From Halorussus ruber (GTDB lineage: Archaea > Halobacteriota > Halobacteria > Halobacteriales > Haladaptataceae): 64,000 nt of DNA. Below are positions 15,022 through 24,633 of the stretch, piece by piece. The stretch spans positions 1-64,000 of the forward strand of contig NZ_SBIT01000017.1 of the NCBI RefSeq assembly GCF_004765785.1. The letters are read 5' to 3'. The stretch's first letter is position 1. Every line of letters begins with the position of its first letter. The notes under the pieces are model-generated. The model ran no database searches. It was not told the DNA's origin and saw only the letters and a list, made by a program, of their open reading frames with translations. The translations under genes were made by a program, and so were the position numbers.

Positions 15022-15717
15022 ATGACATCAGTCTTGTTCGTGGTTAGCGAAGAAGGGTACTGGGGAGAAGAGTGCGTAGACCCGCTGGAAACGCTTTCAG
15101 ACACGGATGCGAGCGTGGACGTGGCGACGCCGAGCGGGAACAAACCCGTCGTGGACGACCGGTCCATCGACCCCGAGAACGTGGGCGAGGAGACCGCCGA
15201 GCGCGTCACGGAGGTCCACGCGAACGACCAGCGGTTACAGAACCCGAAACCGCTCGCGGCGGCCAGTTCCGCCATGTACGACGCGGTGGTGTTCCCCGGC
15301 GGTCACGGCACCGAGTGGGACGTGAATCAGGACAGACACGCCCGCACGTTGCTCCGCGAGATGGTCGAGAGCGACGGCGACCAGAAGGCGCTGGCCATCT
15401 GCCACGCGGTCGGTCTGCTCGCGTTCACCCGCGACAGCGACGGCGACTTTCTCGTAGAAGGCCGCGACGTGACCGGGTTCCCCAACGAGTGGGAGCAGAA
15501 CATCGTGGACGACAACGACCTGATGCCCGACGGCCGCAAACTCCCCTACTGGGTCGAAGACGAGGTGAAAGCCGCAGGGGCGAACTGGGACGCCGAGTTG
15601 GACGCCGACACCAGCGTCAGGACGCACGGCGACCTGATTACCGCTCGCGGTCCAGATTCGTCTCACGCGGGCGTGATGGCGCTCGTCGAGGCGCTCGGCG
15701 TCACGCCGCCCGCTTAA
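15022..15717 (+). CDS. DJ-1/PfpI family protein (Hsp31-like)
   Basis: A 231-residue cytoplasmic protein of the class I glutamine amidotransferase-like superfamily. The nucleophile elbow is AICHAVG near residue 131 (Cys), with the preceding GGHGTEWD loop near residue 93. An N-terminal Glu in the EEGYWGEE segment is the typical partner of the cysteine. Length and the long insertion after the first strand fit the Hsp31/glyoxalase III branch, which converts methylglyoxal to lactate and protects from carbonyl stress, rather than PfpI proteases. A GAGGTG ribosome-binding motif precedes the ATG by about 8 bases. Confidence 0.85.
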   Translation: MTSVLFVVSEEGYWGEECVDPLETLSDTDASVDVATPSGNKPVVDDRSIDPENVGEETAERVTEVHANDQRLQNPKPLAAASSAMYDAVVFPGGHGTEWDVNQDRHARTLLREMVESDGDQKALAICHAVGLLAFTRDSDGDFLVEGRDVTGFPNEWEQNIVDDNDLMPDGRKLPYWVEDEVKAAGANWDAELDADTSVRTHGDLITARGPDSSHAGVMALVEALGVTPPA

Positions 15718-15730
15718 TCCCGAAAGCACA

Positions 15731-15740
15731 CTTTTATACG
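15731..15740 (+). promoter_or_regulatory. TATA box of the small membrane protein gene
   Basis: CTTTTATACG lies 31-40 bases before the ATG at 15771, close to the leaderless spacing. Confidence 0.5.
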
Positions 15741-15748
15741 TCGCGTCT

Positions 15749-15766
15749 TCTCACCGATAGGTGAGA
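15749..15766. promoter_or_regulatory. Palindrome at the transcription start
   Basis: TCTCACC-GATA-GGTGAGA is a perfect 7-base inverted repeat. It falls where transcription from the TATA box at 15731 should begin, four bases before the ATG. It is a candidate repressor operator or a 5' hairpin. Confidence 0.5.
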
Positions 15767-15770
15767 GACG

Positions 15771-16049
15771 ATGGCGTTAGACACTCGCGGAGTTCTCGCA
15801 ATCATCGCCGGGCTACTGATGACCGTCGCGCTTGTCGCCGCCCGGACCGAGGAGCGCCTCCTCGGCACGTGGATAATGACGCTCGCGTTCGCGGTCGCCT
15901 CGCTGTGGTCGATTATGAGCATCTTCTGGGCGCAGTCGAACCCGAGCGCGCTCGCGCCGGAACTCTGGATAACGATGGCCTCGATGGCCGCGGCGGCGAC
16001 GATATATTTCGGTCACATGGGTCTCAACGGTCACGGCTTAGGCGAATAA
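15771..16049 (+). CDS. Small three-span membrane protein
   Basis: A 92-residue hydrophobic protein with three predicted membrane segments, at about residues 7-24, 33-52 and 62-82. No catalytic or binding motif is visible. The gene stands alone between a DJ-1 gene and an ABC importer and has its own TATA box and palindrome. Function is not recognised. Confidence 0.7.
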   Translation: MALDTRGVLAIIAGLLMTVALVAARTEERLLGTWIMTLAFAVASLWSIMSIFWAQSNPSALAPELWITMASMAAAATIYFGHMGLNGHGLGE

Positions 16050-16180
16050 TACGTCCTCTCAACCGTCCCTTACTGAGCTAATCGCAGCACAGAGCGCACC
16101 TGAAACGGTCTTACTGGCGAGTATTTATCGCAACGTTACCCTGAGAGCATCACACAACCAGTAGATTTAAATGCATGATT

Positions 16181-16199
16181 GCATACCACAATGGTATGC
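16181..16199. promoter_or_regulatory. Palindrome overlapping the start of the ABC substrate-binding gene
   Basis: GCATACCA-CAA-TGGTATGC is a perfect 8-base inverted repeat whose right arm covers the ATG at 16196. A TATA-like ATTTAAATG at 16164 sits about 28 bases upstream, so the message is probably leaderless and the palindrome lies on the start site. It is a candidate operator. Confidence 0.55.
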
Positions 16200-18259
16200 C
16201 ACACCGGCGCAACCGATCGGATGGTACGAACGATAGCCGACGAAAGTTCCTGAAAGCGAGTGGTGCTGGTGCCGTTGCCCTCTCTCTTGCTGGCTGTAGC
16301 GGTGGCGGCGACCAGGATACGACCGAGACGACCGAGACGACCGAGACGACCGACGGGTCGGACACGGTCACGGGCGATGCTAGCGACATTCCCAAGGGTG
16401 GGACGTTGCGGTACGGGATGTCCTCGAAACCCGACTCCTCGAACGTCCTCGTGTCCAGTTCGGTCTACGGCGGCGTCCCGCTGTACCGCGTCTACGAGTT
16501 CGGTGTCGCGCTCGACCCCGTCTCGAACGAGGTCAAACCGTGGGTCTTCACCGACTGGACCATCGAGAAGGACTCCGACGAGCCGAGCATCTACTTCGAC
16601 ATGCGGGACGGCCTGAAGTGGAACGACGGCGAGGACTTCACCAAGGAGGACGTGCTGTTCACCTTCCAGTACTGCATGGACCAGGTCCCCGGCCAGTTCG
16701 CCAGCATCATCGAGCCGATGGAGGAGATCAAAGAGTCCTCGAAGAGCGACTGGGACTTCGAGCTGAAACTCAACAAGCCCATCGGGTACTGGGAGAACGA
16801 CACCCTCGGCGGTCTCCCGCTCCTGCCCAAGCACAAGTGGGAGGGCAAGGACTACAAGAAGTACGACCCGATGGAGGAGAACCCGGACAACGGTCCGGTC
16901 GGTCTCGGTCCGGGCCGACTCACGAAGTTCAATCCGGACACCTCGATGCAACTCGTCCTCGACAACGAGCATTACTACGACACCCTCAGCCAACTCGACT
17001 GGCGGAAGGAACACGACCAGCTCCTCGCTGGCGGTCCCTTCCTCGACAAGGTCAACTTCAAAATCTACGGTAGCCAAACCGCGATGACCCAAGCCTTCCT
17101 ACAGGGTGAAATCGACACCCACTACGGTAGCATGAAGGCCTCGAAGATGCCGGAGGTCAAGGAGAAGCAGGGGATGGGCCTCGTCAACGGTATCGACAGC
17201 GGGTTCTCGTATCTCGGCTTCAACGGTCGCCGGAAGCCCCTCGACGACGTCGCGTTCAAGCAGGCGATGGGCTTCATGTTCGACGAGTACTTCTGGATTC
17301 AGCGACTCCTCGAGAACAACGCCATCAAGGGCGACTTCGCCCAGACGCCGGGGTATCCCGCGCCGCGTCCGGACTACCAGTTCGCCGGCGAGGACGAGAT
17401 GTCGTCCCACCCGGCCACCAACGCCTTCGACTTCCGCGCGAAGGAGGCCGCGGTTCCGGACGTGGAGGCCGTCCGCAAGTTCCTCACCGAGGGCCAGATT
17501 ATCGACGGCTCCGAGGGCACCTACGCCGGCAAGGAGTACCCCGGCAGTCTCTCGGGCATCAAGGCCAGCCAGACCGAACCCAAGCACGAGTACACCTTCG
17601 GCGAGGTCAAGTCCTCGGCACTCAAGGACTTCGACAAGGCCGACAAGGAAATCCGCGTGGACGGCAAGACCATCCCTGAGGTGATGGACGGCGACGCGAT
17701 CACCGTCTTCATCGACCCGCCGAAGAAGACGCCGAAGGAGGCCAAGGCAATCAAGCGGTGGACGGAAAACCTCAAGCGCCTCGGCATCCCGGTCAAAACT
17801 CAGACGGTGTCGTTCAACACGATGGTGGCGAAGGTCTACCAGCAGGAGGACTTCGACATCTACCCGATGGGTTGGGGCGGCACCGGTCCGTTCGGCTCCT
17901 CGGCCTACGCCTTCTTCCACTCGGACAACGCCGACGACCTCTCGGAGAAGGACCACGGCGCCGACAAGAAGAACACCTCGACGACGCTGTACAACGGCGT
18001 CGGCTACGGTCTGGCCGGCGGCAGTGCCGACGAGCTTCTGTCGAACGCTCGAACCGAGCTCGACCCCAAGAAGCGTAACAAACTCAGCGCGAAGGCCCTA
18101 GAGCGCATCTACCTCGACATGCCGTACTACGTCATGGACTACGACAAGATGCGCTGGCCGGTCAACACCGCGAAGTTCGACGGCTTCATCGAGGGCCTCG
18201 TGGACCCGCCGTACGCGAGCTTCGGCACCGCACTCAACAACATCCACCTGAAGGAATAG
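16196..18259 (+). CDS. ABC importer substrate-binding lipoprotein (SBP_bac_5 family)
   Basis: An extracellular solute-binding protein of 687 residues, exported by Tat and lipid-anchored: the signal has SRRKFLKASG and ends in the lipobox LAGC near residue 32. A Thr/Glu-rich spacer of TTET repeats follows. The mature part has the peptide/nickel-binding family layout, including GGTLRYG at its start and a DGLKWNDGEDFT motif near residue 140. The ATG at 16196 is chosen because a TATA-like box lies 27-30 bases upstream; an in-frame ATG at 16175 would precede the expected transcript start. It heads the five-gene importer locus. The ligand is a peptide or an oligosaccharide; the sequence does not decide. 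Confidence 0.88.
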   Translation: MPHRRNRSDGTNDSRRKFLKASGAGAVALSLAGCSGGGDQDTTETTETTETTDGSDTVTGDASDIPKGGTLRYGMSSKPDSSNVLVSSSVYGGVPLYRVYEFGVALDPVSNEVKPWVFTDWTIEKDSDEPSIYFDMRDGLKWNDGEDFTKEDVLFTFQYCMDQVPGQFASIIEPMEEIKESSKSDWDFELKLNKPIGYWENDTLGGLPLLPKHKWEGKDYKKYDPMEENPDNGPVGLGPGRLTKFNPDTSMQLVLDNEHYYDTLSQLDWRKEHDQLLAGGPFLDKVNFKIYGSQTAMTQAFLQGEIDTHYGSMKASKMPEVKEKQGMGLVNGIDSGFSYLGFNGRRKPLDDVAFKQAMGFMFDEYFWIQRLLENNAIKGDFAQTPGYPAPRPDYQFAGEDEMSSHPATNAFDFRAKEAAVPDVEAVRKFLTEGQIIDGSEGTYAGKEYPGSLSGIKASQTEPKHEYTFGEVKSSALKDFDKADKEIRVDGKTIPEVMDGDAITVFIDPPKKTPKEAKAIKRWTENLKRLGIPVKTQTVSFNTMVAKVYQQEDFDIYPMGWGGTGPFGSSAYAFFHSDNADDLSEKDHGADKKNTSTTLYNGVGYGLAGGSADELLSNARTELDPKKRNKLSAKALERIYLDMPYYVMDYDKMRWPVNTAKFDGFIEGLVDPPYASFGTALNNIHLKE

Positions 18260-18411
18260 CGACCTAACTCCTTCCCTCTCGCGCGTCGTTTTCGTACGTC
18301 GAACGCGAGTACTTCCGAGTAGGCGCATCGTGTGGGGGATTCGTGGCGTGGTAAATCATCACATTCATAACGAACCTCCACCATGAACAGCACGTATTTG
18401 CCAGAGTCGCA

Positions 18412-18453
18412 ATGGCAGCAACTAATCACACCGCAACCGAAGCAAAACTATGA
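18412..18453 (+). CDS. Possible 13-codon leader peptide overlapping the permease start
   Basis: ATG at 18412 opens 13 codons (MAATNHTATEAKL) ending in a TGA that overlaps the permease ATG by four bases (ATGA at 18450). Such overlaps couple translation in this window (for example 47786). Chance is possible at this length. Confidence 0.25.
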   Translation: MAATNHTATEAKL

Positions 18454-19439
18454 CACGAATTAGCGCACGATACTTGGGCAAGCGGTTGGTCGTGTCTTAC
18501 CTGACCCTGCTTGTCATCATGTCGCTGCTGTTCGTCCTCATCCGGAGCATGCCGGGTTCGTTCATCGGCTCGATGATCACCCCGGAGCTCGGCCAAGAGG
18601 ACATCAGAAGGCTGAGAGAGACATGGGGCCTCAACGAACCGATTTGGAGACAGTACATCGACTTCATGATCAACTACCAGACCGGCCAGTTCGGCCGGTC
18701 CCCGACGTACAAAGAGCCCGTGTGGGACATCATCATCCGCCGACTCCCGCGGACTCTCGTGCTGTTCGGCGGGGCGTTCATCGTCCAGTTCATCGTCGGG
18801 CCGCTCGTGGGCATGTACCTCGGCTGGTGGCGCGGAACCCGGAAGGACAAGAGCATCTTCACGTCCAGTCTGGCCGTGTACTCGATGCCCGCCTTCTGGA
18901 TTTCGTGGTTGTTCATCTGGCTGTTCAACTACGAACTCGAGTGGCTGCCGAGTACCTACATGTTTACCAAGTTCGCGGGGTTCGAGTGGACCACGGTGAA
19001 CATCATCACCGACGTACTCCGTCACATCGCCCTGCCGCTGTTTAGTATCGCGTTCGTCTCGTGGGTCGGCGCCATGCTGGTCATGCGCCCGGCGATGAAC
19101 AACGTCACCAGCGAAGACTACGTGTTCCTCGCGCAGGCGAAGGGACTGAGCGAGCGGACCGTGATGATAAAGCACGCCGCGCGCAACGCGCTCATCCCGG
19201 TGGCGACGCAGGCCATCGTCGGACTGGCCTTCCTGCTCGACGGGAGTGTCATCATCGAGAACGTCTTCAGTTGGCCGGGCTTGGGACAGGTCATCGTTAC
19301 CTCGGTGCTGAGTCGGGACTACCCCGTCTCCCAAGCGGCGTTCTTCATGCTCGCCGTCCTCATCATCGTCATGCGACTCCTCACCGACATCGCGTACACG
19401 TATCTCGACCCGCGGATCAAGTTCGGGGGTGAATCGTAA
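18450..19439 (+). CDS. ABC importer permease (DppB/OppB-like)
   Basis: The inner-membrane permease has 329 residues with six predicted spans, beginning with a first helix near residues 12-30. The DppB family's EAA-type loop is visible as QAKGLSERTVMIKHAARNAL near residue 230, contacting the ATPases. It overlaps the next permease by one base (TAATG). The gap of 190 bases after the substrate-binding gene may allow separate expression levels. It forms the translocation pore with the DppC-like protein. Confidence 0.9.
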   Translation: MTRISARYLGKRLVVSYLTLLVIMSLLFVLIRSMPGSFIGSMITPELGQEDIRRLRETWGLNEPIWRQYIDFMINYQTGQFGRSPTYKEPVWDIIIRRLPRTLVLFGGAFIVQFIVGPLVGMYLGWWRGTRKDKSIFTSSLAVYSMPAFWISWLFIWLFNYELEWLPSTYMFTKFAGFEWTTVNIITDVLRHIALPLFSIAFVSWVGAMLVMRPAMNNVTSEDYVFLAQAKGLSERTVMIKHAARNALIPVATQAIVGLAFLLDGSVIIENVFSWPGLGQVIVTSVLSRDYPVSQAAFFMLAVLIIVMRLLTDIAYTYLDPRIKFGGES

Positions 19440-20398
19440 TGTCTACGGAAACTGAAAGTAGCTCACAGTTCGACTCGTTCAAAGAACGCTGGCGGCCACG
19501 AATCGAACGGTTCCGCCGCGGTTGGGACCGATTCACCGAGGAGAAGATGGGCGTCCTCGGCATCATCATCATGGTCGTGTTCATCCTCTGGGCGCTGTTC
19601 CCCGACTTCTTCGCGCCCCACTCGATGGAGTGGCGCGCGTACCTCGGGACCGAACCCGGACGGCTGACCGCCGAGCAGGCGGATTCGCTGCCGCACCCGC
19701 CCGCGTTCGGCGACCCGTTCTGGGCACCCCTCGGGACGAACTACCTCGGACAGGGCATCCTGACGCTCATCGTCCACGCCGCCGACGACGCGCTCTACAT
19801 CGGCTTCGCGGCCGGTCTGCTGTCGAGTCTCGTCGGCGTCCCGCTGGGACTCATCAGCGGTTTCTACGGAAACACGTGGATCGACGAGACCATCCAGCGC
19901 GTCGTCGACGTGATGTACGGTCTGCCCTTCCTGCCCTTCCTCATCGTCCTCGTGGCGATTCGGGGCATCACGACCACGAACATCATCCTCGGCATCGCCG
20001 TCACCTCGTGGCTCAACAACTGCATCGTCATCCGCGGGGAGACCCTCTCGCTGAAGGAGCGCTCGTACGTCGAGTCCGCGAAGGTCGCGGGCGCGAGCGA
20101 CACCCGAATCGTGTTCCGGCACATCATGCCCAACGTCCTGCCGCTGGCGTTCGTCTTCCTCGCGCAGGACGCGGCGGCGGCCATCATCGCGCAGGCGTCG
20201 CTGGCGTACCTCGGTCTGGCGGACTTCACCGCCAACTCGTGGGGCCTGATGCTCCAGAACATCAAGTCGAACGGGTACGTCTTCGACGCGTGGTGGTGGC
20301 TCATCCCGCCGGGCGTCTGTATCATGCTGCTGGCGGCCGCGTTCTACTTCATCGGCTTCTCGATGGAGGACGTGACCAACCCGCAGGAGGACAACTAA
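19439..20398 (+). CDS. ABC importer permease (DppC/OppC-like)
   Basis: The second permease subunit has 319 residues with an N-terminal cytoplasmic stretch, one span near residues 38-57, and five further spans. The conserved loop [21 protein letters not shown] near residue 220 matches the EAA motif of DppC proteins. It overlaps the DppB-like gene by one base and is followed after one base by the first ATPase, so translation is tightly coupled. Confidence 0.9.
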   Translation: MSTETESSSQFDSFKERWRPRIERFRRGWDRFTEEKMGVLGIIIMVVFILWALFPDFFAPHSMEWRAYLGTEPGRLTAEQADSLPHPPAFGDPFWAPLGTNYLGQGILTLIVHAADDALYIGFAAGLLSSLVGVPLGLISGFYGNTWIDETIQRVVDVMYGLPFLPFLIVLVAIRGITTTNIILGIAVTSWLNNCIVIRGETLSLKERSYVESAKVAGASDTRIVFRHIMPNVLPLAFVFLAQDAAAAIIAQASLAYLGLADFTANSWGLMLQNIKSNGYVFDAWWWLIPPGVCIMLLAAAFYFIGFSMEDVTNPQEDN

Positions 20399-20399
20399 C

Positions 20400-21545
20400 A
20401 TGTCACTACTCGAAGTAAACGACCTCTCGGTGCGGTACGACGCTGGCGACTCGAAGGTTCACGCCGTCGACGGCGTGAGCTTCAGCGTCGAACACGGCGA
20501 AACGTTCGGACTGGTGGGCGAATCCGGCTGTGGCAAGACCACGCTCGGCAAGTCGCTCATCCACCTGCTCGACGCCAACGGCTACGTCGAGAGCGGCGAA
20601 GTCTGGTTCAACGGGACGCTTCCCCGATGGCAAGACGAGAACGGGACTCCCCGACGCGAAGTCATCGAGGACGACCAGTATCCCGTCCGCGAAGACGGGA
20701 TGACCGACCTCACGGAACTCGACGACGAGGACATCCGCGACATCCGCTGGCGCAACATCGCGCTGATTCCCCAGAGCGCGATGAACGCCTTGAACCCCGT
20801 CTACAAGGTCGGCGACCAGATTATCGAGGCCATCCTCCGACACGAACCGAACACGACGAAGCAGGAGGCCGACGCACGGGCGCGTGACCTCCTCGAACGA
20901 GTCGGCATCGAACCCGAGCGGGCGGACGACTACGCCCACGAGTACTCGGGCGGGATGAAACAGCGCGCGGTCATCGCAATGGCGATGGCGTGCAATCCCG
21001 ACATGCTCATCGCCGACGAGCCGACGACCGCGCTCGACGTGATTATCCAGGACCGCATCCTCGAAGAGATCGAGGAGCTACAGGAGGAGTTCAACGTCTC
21101 CATCCTCGTGGTCAGCCACGACATCAGCGTCATGGCCGAGATTTGCGACAAACTCGGCGTGATGTACGGCGGCAAGATGATGGAGAGCGGCCCGAAGGAG
21201 GAGGTCCTCGAGGACGCCGCCAACCCCTACACCCTCGGGCTGAAGAACTCCTTCCCGACGGTCAAACAGGAACAGGAGCAGTTGGTCTCGATTCCGGGGT
21301 CGCCGCCGACCCTGCTGGACCCGAACGCTGGCTGTCGGTTCGCCGACCGCTGTCCGTTCGTGGTCGACGAGTGTCACACCGAGCATCCGCCGATGTACGA
21401 CGTGCAAGCCGCCGAGTCCGGTACCCGGACCGAGGCCACCGACCGCCACGAGCATCGCTCGGCGTGTTACCGCGTGAACGAACTCGAAATGATGCGCGAA
21501 GAAGCTGGTAAGGAGGAAACATGGACCGAAACGCAGACCCACTAG
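20400..21545 (+). CDS. ABC importer ATPase (DppD/OppD-like)
   Basis: A 381-residue ATPase with Walker [11 protein letters not shown] near residue 40, the signature YSGGMKQR near 182 and Walker [12 protein letters not shown] near 202. The C-terminal oligopeptide-transporter extension has the cysteine cluster [14 protein letters not shown] near residue 311, which in related proteins can bind an iron-sulfur cluster. An acidic insertion between Walker A and the Q-loop (about residues 70-115) is typical of haloarchaea. Its 3' end overlaps the next ATPase gene by 25 bases. Confidence 0.9.
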   Translation: MSLLEVNDLSVRYDAGDSKVHAVDGVSFSVEHGETFGLVGESGCGKTTLGKSLIHLLDANGYVESGEVWFNGTLPRWQDENGTPRREVIEDDQYPVREDGMTDLTELDDEDIRDIRWRNIALIPQSAMNALNPVYKVGDQIIEAILRHEPNTTKQEADARARDLLERVGIEPERADDYAHEYSGGMKQRAVIAMAMACNPDMLIADEPTTALDVIIQDRILEEIEELQEEFNVSILVVSHDISVMAEICDKLGVMYGGKMMESGPKEEVLEDAANPYTLGLKNSFPTVKQEQEQLVSIPGSPPTLLDPNAGCRFADRCPFVVDECHTEHPPMYDVQAAESGTRTEATDRHEHRSACYRVNELEMMREEAGKEETWTETQTH

Positions 21546-22885
21546 TCGAAGTCGAGAACCTCTCGAAGTGGTTCGACATGTCTCAGGGGGTCATGGACCG
21601 CCTGATGGGTCGAGAGCCGACCCCGGTGAAAGCCGTCAACGACGTGTCGTTCACCATCAACGAGGGAGACATCATGGGCATCGCGGGCGAGTCGGGCTGT
21701 GGCAAGACCACGCTCGGCAAACTGCTGGTGCAGCTTCACGAGCCGACGAAAGGCTCGATTCACTTCGACGGCCAGGACATCACCGACATGTCCGGAAGCG
21801 AGGAGCAGGAGTTCCGAAAGCGGGTCCAGATGATCTTCCAGGACCCCTTCGAGAGCCTGAACCCGCGGATGACGGTGTTCCAGTCGGTCGTGGAACCGCT
21901 CCGAATCAACGACATGTACGGCGGGTACAGCGAGCGCCGCGACCGGGTCATCGAGGTCCTCAACGAGGTCGGCCTGTCGCCCGCGGAAGCCTACCTCAAC
22001 GAGTTCCCGAAGGAACTCTCCGGCGGGGAGCTCCAGCGCGTCGCCATCGCGCGGGCGCTGGTGGTCAACCCCGACTTCATCGTCTGTGACGAACCCGTCT
22101 CGATGCTCGACGTGTCCATCCGGGCGGGCGTGCTGAACCTGATGAAGGAGCTACAGGACGAGTACGGCCTGACCTACGTGTTCATCAGTCACGACCTCTC
22201 GCTCATCCGGTACATGTGCGACCGGACCGCCATCATGTATCTGGGCGACATCATCGAGCAGGGGCCGACCGACGACGTGGTCATGGACCCCAAACACCCC
22301 TACACGGAGGCGCTGTTCGACGCGGTGCCGGAGGTCGCGCCCGACGCCGAGCGCCACCGCGCGAACGTCACCGGAGAGGTTCCCAACCCGCGGAACCCGC
22401 CCTCCGGCTGTCGGTTCCACCCCCGGTGTTCGAAGATTATCCCGCCGGAGGACTGGACCGGGAGCCAACCGGCCTTCCGCCGGGCCTTCCAGTTCAAGCG
22501 CAAGGTCCTCACCGGGCAACTCGGCCCGGAAGACGTCCAGGCGAGTCCCGGGACCGCGGGCGACCGGTCGGTCGAGGAGTTGCTCGAACACGGTCTGACG
22601 CTCGAAATTCCGGAGGAATACCGTCCCGACGTTGCGACCGGTGCGGACGTGGACCTCCGGCAACTCGACCTCCCGAGCGGGGCCGAATCGACCCTGCGTG
22701 AGGCCGCCGAGCGAGTCGTCAACGACGACGTGGACGGCGCGCGCGAGGTACTCGACGGCGAGTTCTCGACCGTCTGCGCGCAGGACCACCCCGAACTCCG
22801 CACGGCGGGCGACCAGATTACCGCCTGCCACCTCTACGAGGGCGAAGCACGGAAGACTCGCAAGGCACCCAGCGCCGACGACTGA
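21521..22885 (+). CDS. ABC importer ATPase (DppF/OppF-like) with C-terminal extension
   Basis: The second ATPase subunit has 454 residues. Walker [11 protein letters not shown] is near residue 57, signature LSGGELQR near 166, and Walker [13 protein letters not shown] follows. The cysteine-bearing C-terminal region [10 protein letters not shown] starts near 297. About 110 residues beyond the usual OppF end carry two further cysteines (VCAQD and TACHLY), reminiscent of a duplicated C-terminal module. It is the last gene of the locus and is followed by a T5 tract at 22904. Confidence 0.88.
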   Translation: MDRNADPLVEVENLSKWFDMSQGVMDRLMGREPTPVKAVNDVSFTINEGDIMGIAGESGCGKTTLGKLLVQLHEPTKGSIHFDGQDITDMSGSEEQEFRKRVQMIFQDPFESLNPRMTVFQSVVEPLRINDMYGGYSERRDRVIEVLNEVGLSPAEAYLNEFPKELSGGELQRVAIARALVVNPDFIVCDEPVSMLDVSIRAGVLNLMKELQDEYGLTYVFISHDLSLIRYMCDRTAIMYLGDIIEQGPTDDVVMDPKHPYTEALFDAVPEVAPDAERHRANVTGEVPNPRNPPSGCRFHPRCSKIIPPEDWTGSQPAFRRAFQFKRKVLTGQLGPEDVQASPGTAGDRSVEELLEHGLTLEIPEEYRPDVATGADVDLRQLDLPSGAESTLREAAERVVNDDVDGAREVLDGEFSTVCAQDHPELRTAGDQITACHLYEGEARKTRKAPSADD

Positions 22886-23026
22886 CGGCCCTGCGGCTCT
22901 CGCTTTTTGTCGCTTCTCCCCCTCTCGGCGTTTCCTCCTTTGCTCTCCTCTCAGCTCTCATCGTGTGCGAGCACGTCTCGTATCAGTACCTTCTTTTGTC
23001 GCGCCGACAACTGGACGAACGATTAC

Positions 23027-23506
23027 ATGACCGACCGCACGCGATTCTCCCCCAGAAAGCCGGTTACGCTGGGGTCGTTTCTGGTCGTCGCGCTCGTCGC
23101 GGTGGCGCTGTTCGTGCCGTCGTTCTCGGCGCACGTCGCCGTGATGAACGCGGTGAGCATCGACGGGACCCCGACCGACTACGCCGTCTCCGACGACGGC
23201 GACCACGTCGTCGTCGATATTCGAGTCCACAACCCGACCCGGAGCGCGTTCACCGCGCGCTACGGCGACCTCTACGGCAAAATCGACGGCGAGCAGGTCA
23301 CCGGGTTCGGAATGGATGTCGAGGAGACCACGATTCCGTCGGGCGAGAGCGGCGTCGTCACCGCTCGCATCTCCATCGAGGACGGCGAGCGCGAGGCGGT
23401 CGCCGACGCCGTCGAGTCGGGCCGACTCCACGTGAGCGGCGTCCTCGAAGGCACGATTCAGGACAAGCAGGTCGAAATCGACGTGACGGAGGACGACGAT
23501 GGCTGA
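23027..23506 (+). CDS. Membrane-anchored LEA14-like protein
   Basis: A 159-residue protein with one N-terminal span (about residues 16-36) and an external beta-sandwich. The pattern of VDIRVHNPTRSAFTARYGD, then a turn and TTIPSGESGVVTARI, resembles the LEA14/WHy domain linked to water-stress tolerance. The ATG at 23027 is preferred over an upstream in-frame ATG because the extra 40 residues are Ser/Leu-rich with no conserved look. It overlaps the next gene by eight bases. Confidence 0.65.
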   Translation: MTDRTRFSPRKPVTLGSFLVVALVAVALFVPSFSAHVAVMNAVSIDGTPTDYAVSDDGDHVVVDIRVHNPTRSAFTARYGDLYGKIDGEQVTGFGMDVEETTIPSGESGVVTARISIEDGEREAVADAVESGRLHVSGVLEGTIQDKQVEIDVTEDDDG

Positions 23507-23945
23507 ACGCACGCGCACGAGTACTCCGCTCGTCGGTCGAGCAGTCCGCCACCGACTCCGCCTGCTCGCGCTGGCGACGCTGACCGGCGGGGTTGCCGGG
23601 ATGGGGTCGTTCATGTACATCAAAGAGCAGTTCCTGCCGTGGGGCGTCTCCGCGACGTGGGCGCTCGTCCTCGTCGGTCTCGGCGGGGCCTACACCCACC
23701 TCCTCGCCGAGGACCTCGCCGAGAGCATCAGCCTCTCGCTGGTCGCGGTCGTCGTCGGGTTCGCGGTCCACGTCGGCGCGTGGATTGCGCCGCTGTGGAT
23801 TCTCTCGTACCCGCCCGGCGCGCGTGACCTCATCCTGCGCCAGATGGTCGGCCGAGCGGTCACGAGCGGGATTCTGGCGTACGTGATGACGTTCTACGGG
23901 TCGTACTTCGGCGCGGTGCTGGTCGGGGGCTACCTCGAACCGTAG
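23499..23945 (+). CDS. Small polytopic membrane protein
   Basis: A 148-residue protein with about four hydrophobic segments (near 22-40, 50-68, 78-100 and 120-145). No conserved catalytic residues are seen. The eight-base overlap with the LEA14-like gene suggests that the two proteins are made together and may interact at the membrane. Confidence 0.65.
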   Translation: MAERTRTSTPLVGRAVRHRLRLLALATLTGGVAGMGSFMYIKEQFLPWGVSATWALVLVGLGGAYTHLLAEDLAESISLSLVAVVVGFAVHVGAWIAPLWILSYPPGARDLILRQMVGRAVTSGILAYVMTFYGSYFGAVLVGGYLEP

Positions 23946-23992
23946 CGAGTCGCGCTCGTCGGTCTCTCGGAGCGTCGCTAACCGGGCCGTTT

Positions 23993-24280
23993 ATGAGTCG
24001 CCCCGCGCTACGTCGTCCCGTGCCGAAGGACACCCCGAACCCCGACAAGCCGGTGCGCGAGCGGGGCACGTTCGCCAACCACAACGAGGACCCCACCCTC
24101 GCCAGCTATCTCTCGTCGCTGTTCTTGGTGCTGTCGGTGCCCGCCTTCCTCGTCGCGGCCTACGCCGGTCACTGGGTCGGCCTCTACGGTTACGGCGGCA
24201 TCCTCCCGGCGTTCGCGGGTCTCCTCGTCGGGTCGATTGCGGTCGCGTTCGGGCTCATGCACGTGCTTACCGGCCGGTGA
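23993..24280 (+). CDS. Small two- to three-span membrane protein
   Basis: A 95-residue protein whose first 30 residues are polar and basic (PVPKDTPNPDKPVRERGTF), followed by hydrophobic helices near 40-58 and 63-90. The start could also be a later codon at 24020, since the first residues overlap the promoter-proximal region. Function is unknown. It converges on the minus-strand gene at 24413. Confidence 0.6.
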   Translation: MSRPALRRPVPKDTPNPDKPVRERGTFANHNEDPTLASYLSSLFLVLSVPAFLVAAYAGHWVGLYGYGGILPAFAGLLVGSIAVAFGLMHVLTGR

Positions 24281-24412
24281 CACACGTCCCGACTGACCGG
24301 TAACTCGTCTCTCGACCGGACAGACCCTGTCGGACCCAGAGGAATACTTAGTTGTCTCTAAAACTCTATTTCATTGCTCGAAGAAACAATTTTGATTTTC
24401 TATCCGGAGCGG

Positions 24413-24625
24413 TCAATACGTGTTCGTCCGGAGCGACATGTAGAACACGACGACCATCGAGGCCACGAGGAGGACGAACTCGGTCCGAGTCGGCGACCCC
24501 GAACTGCCAGCGATGAAAAACAGCAGACTGCTCAGACCGAGTCCGGCCGCCAGCATGAACAGGAGTATCGTCCGGTTGCGCTCGTCGGTCAACCAGACGT
24601 ACATCGACTCCTTCAGGTCGTCCAT
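24413..24625 (-). CDS. Small two-span membrane protein, 70 residues
   Basis: The start is set at the ATG at 24625 (MDDLKESMYVWL), because upstream residues of the longer frame are an arginine-rich shadow of the neighbouring gene. Two hydrophobic helices are present (about 20-38 and 46-63). It is the last of four minus-strand genes packed within 8-45 bases of each other. No known domain is recognised. Confidence 0.6.
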   Translation of the reverse strand: MDDLKESMYVWLTDERNRTILLFMLAAGLGLSSLLFFIAGSSGSPTRTEFVLLVASMVVVFYMSLRTNTY

Positions 24626-24633
24626 GGCGGCGT

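Noticed and set aside
16175-16195. Upstream ATG at 16175 as start of the substrate-binding protein.
   Set aside because: It precedes the expected transcription start and adds seven residues before the Tat signal; the ATG at 16196 fits better.
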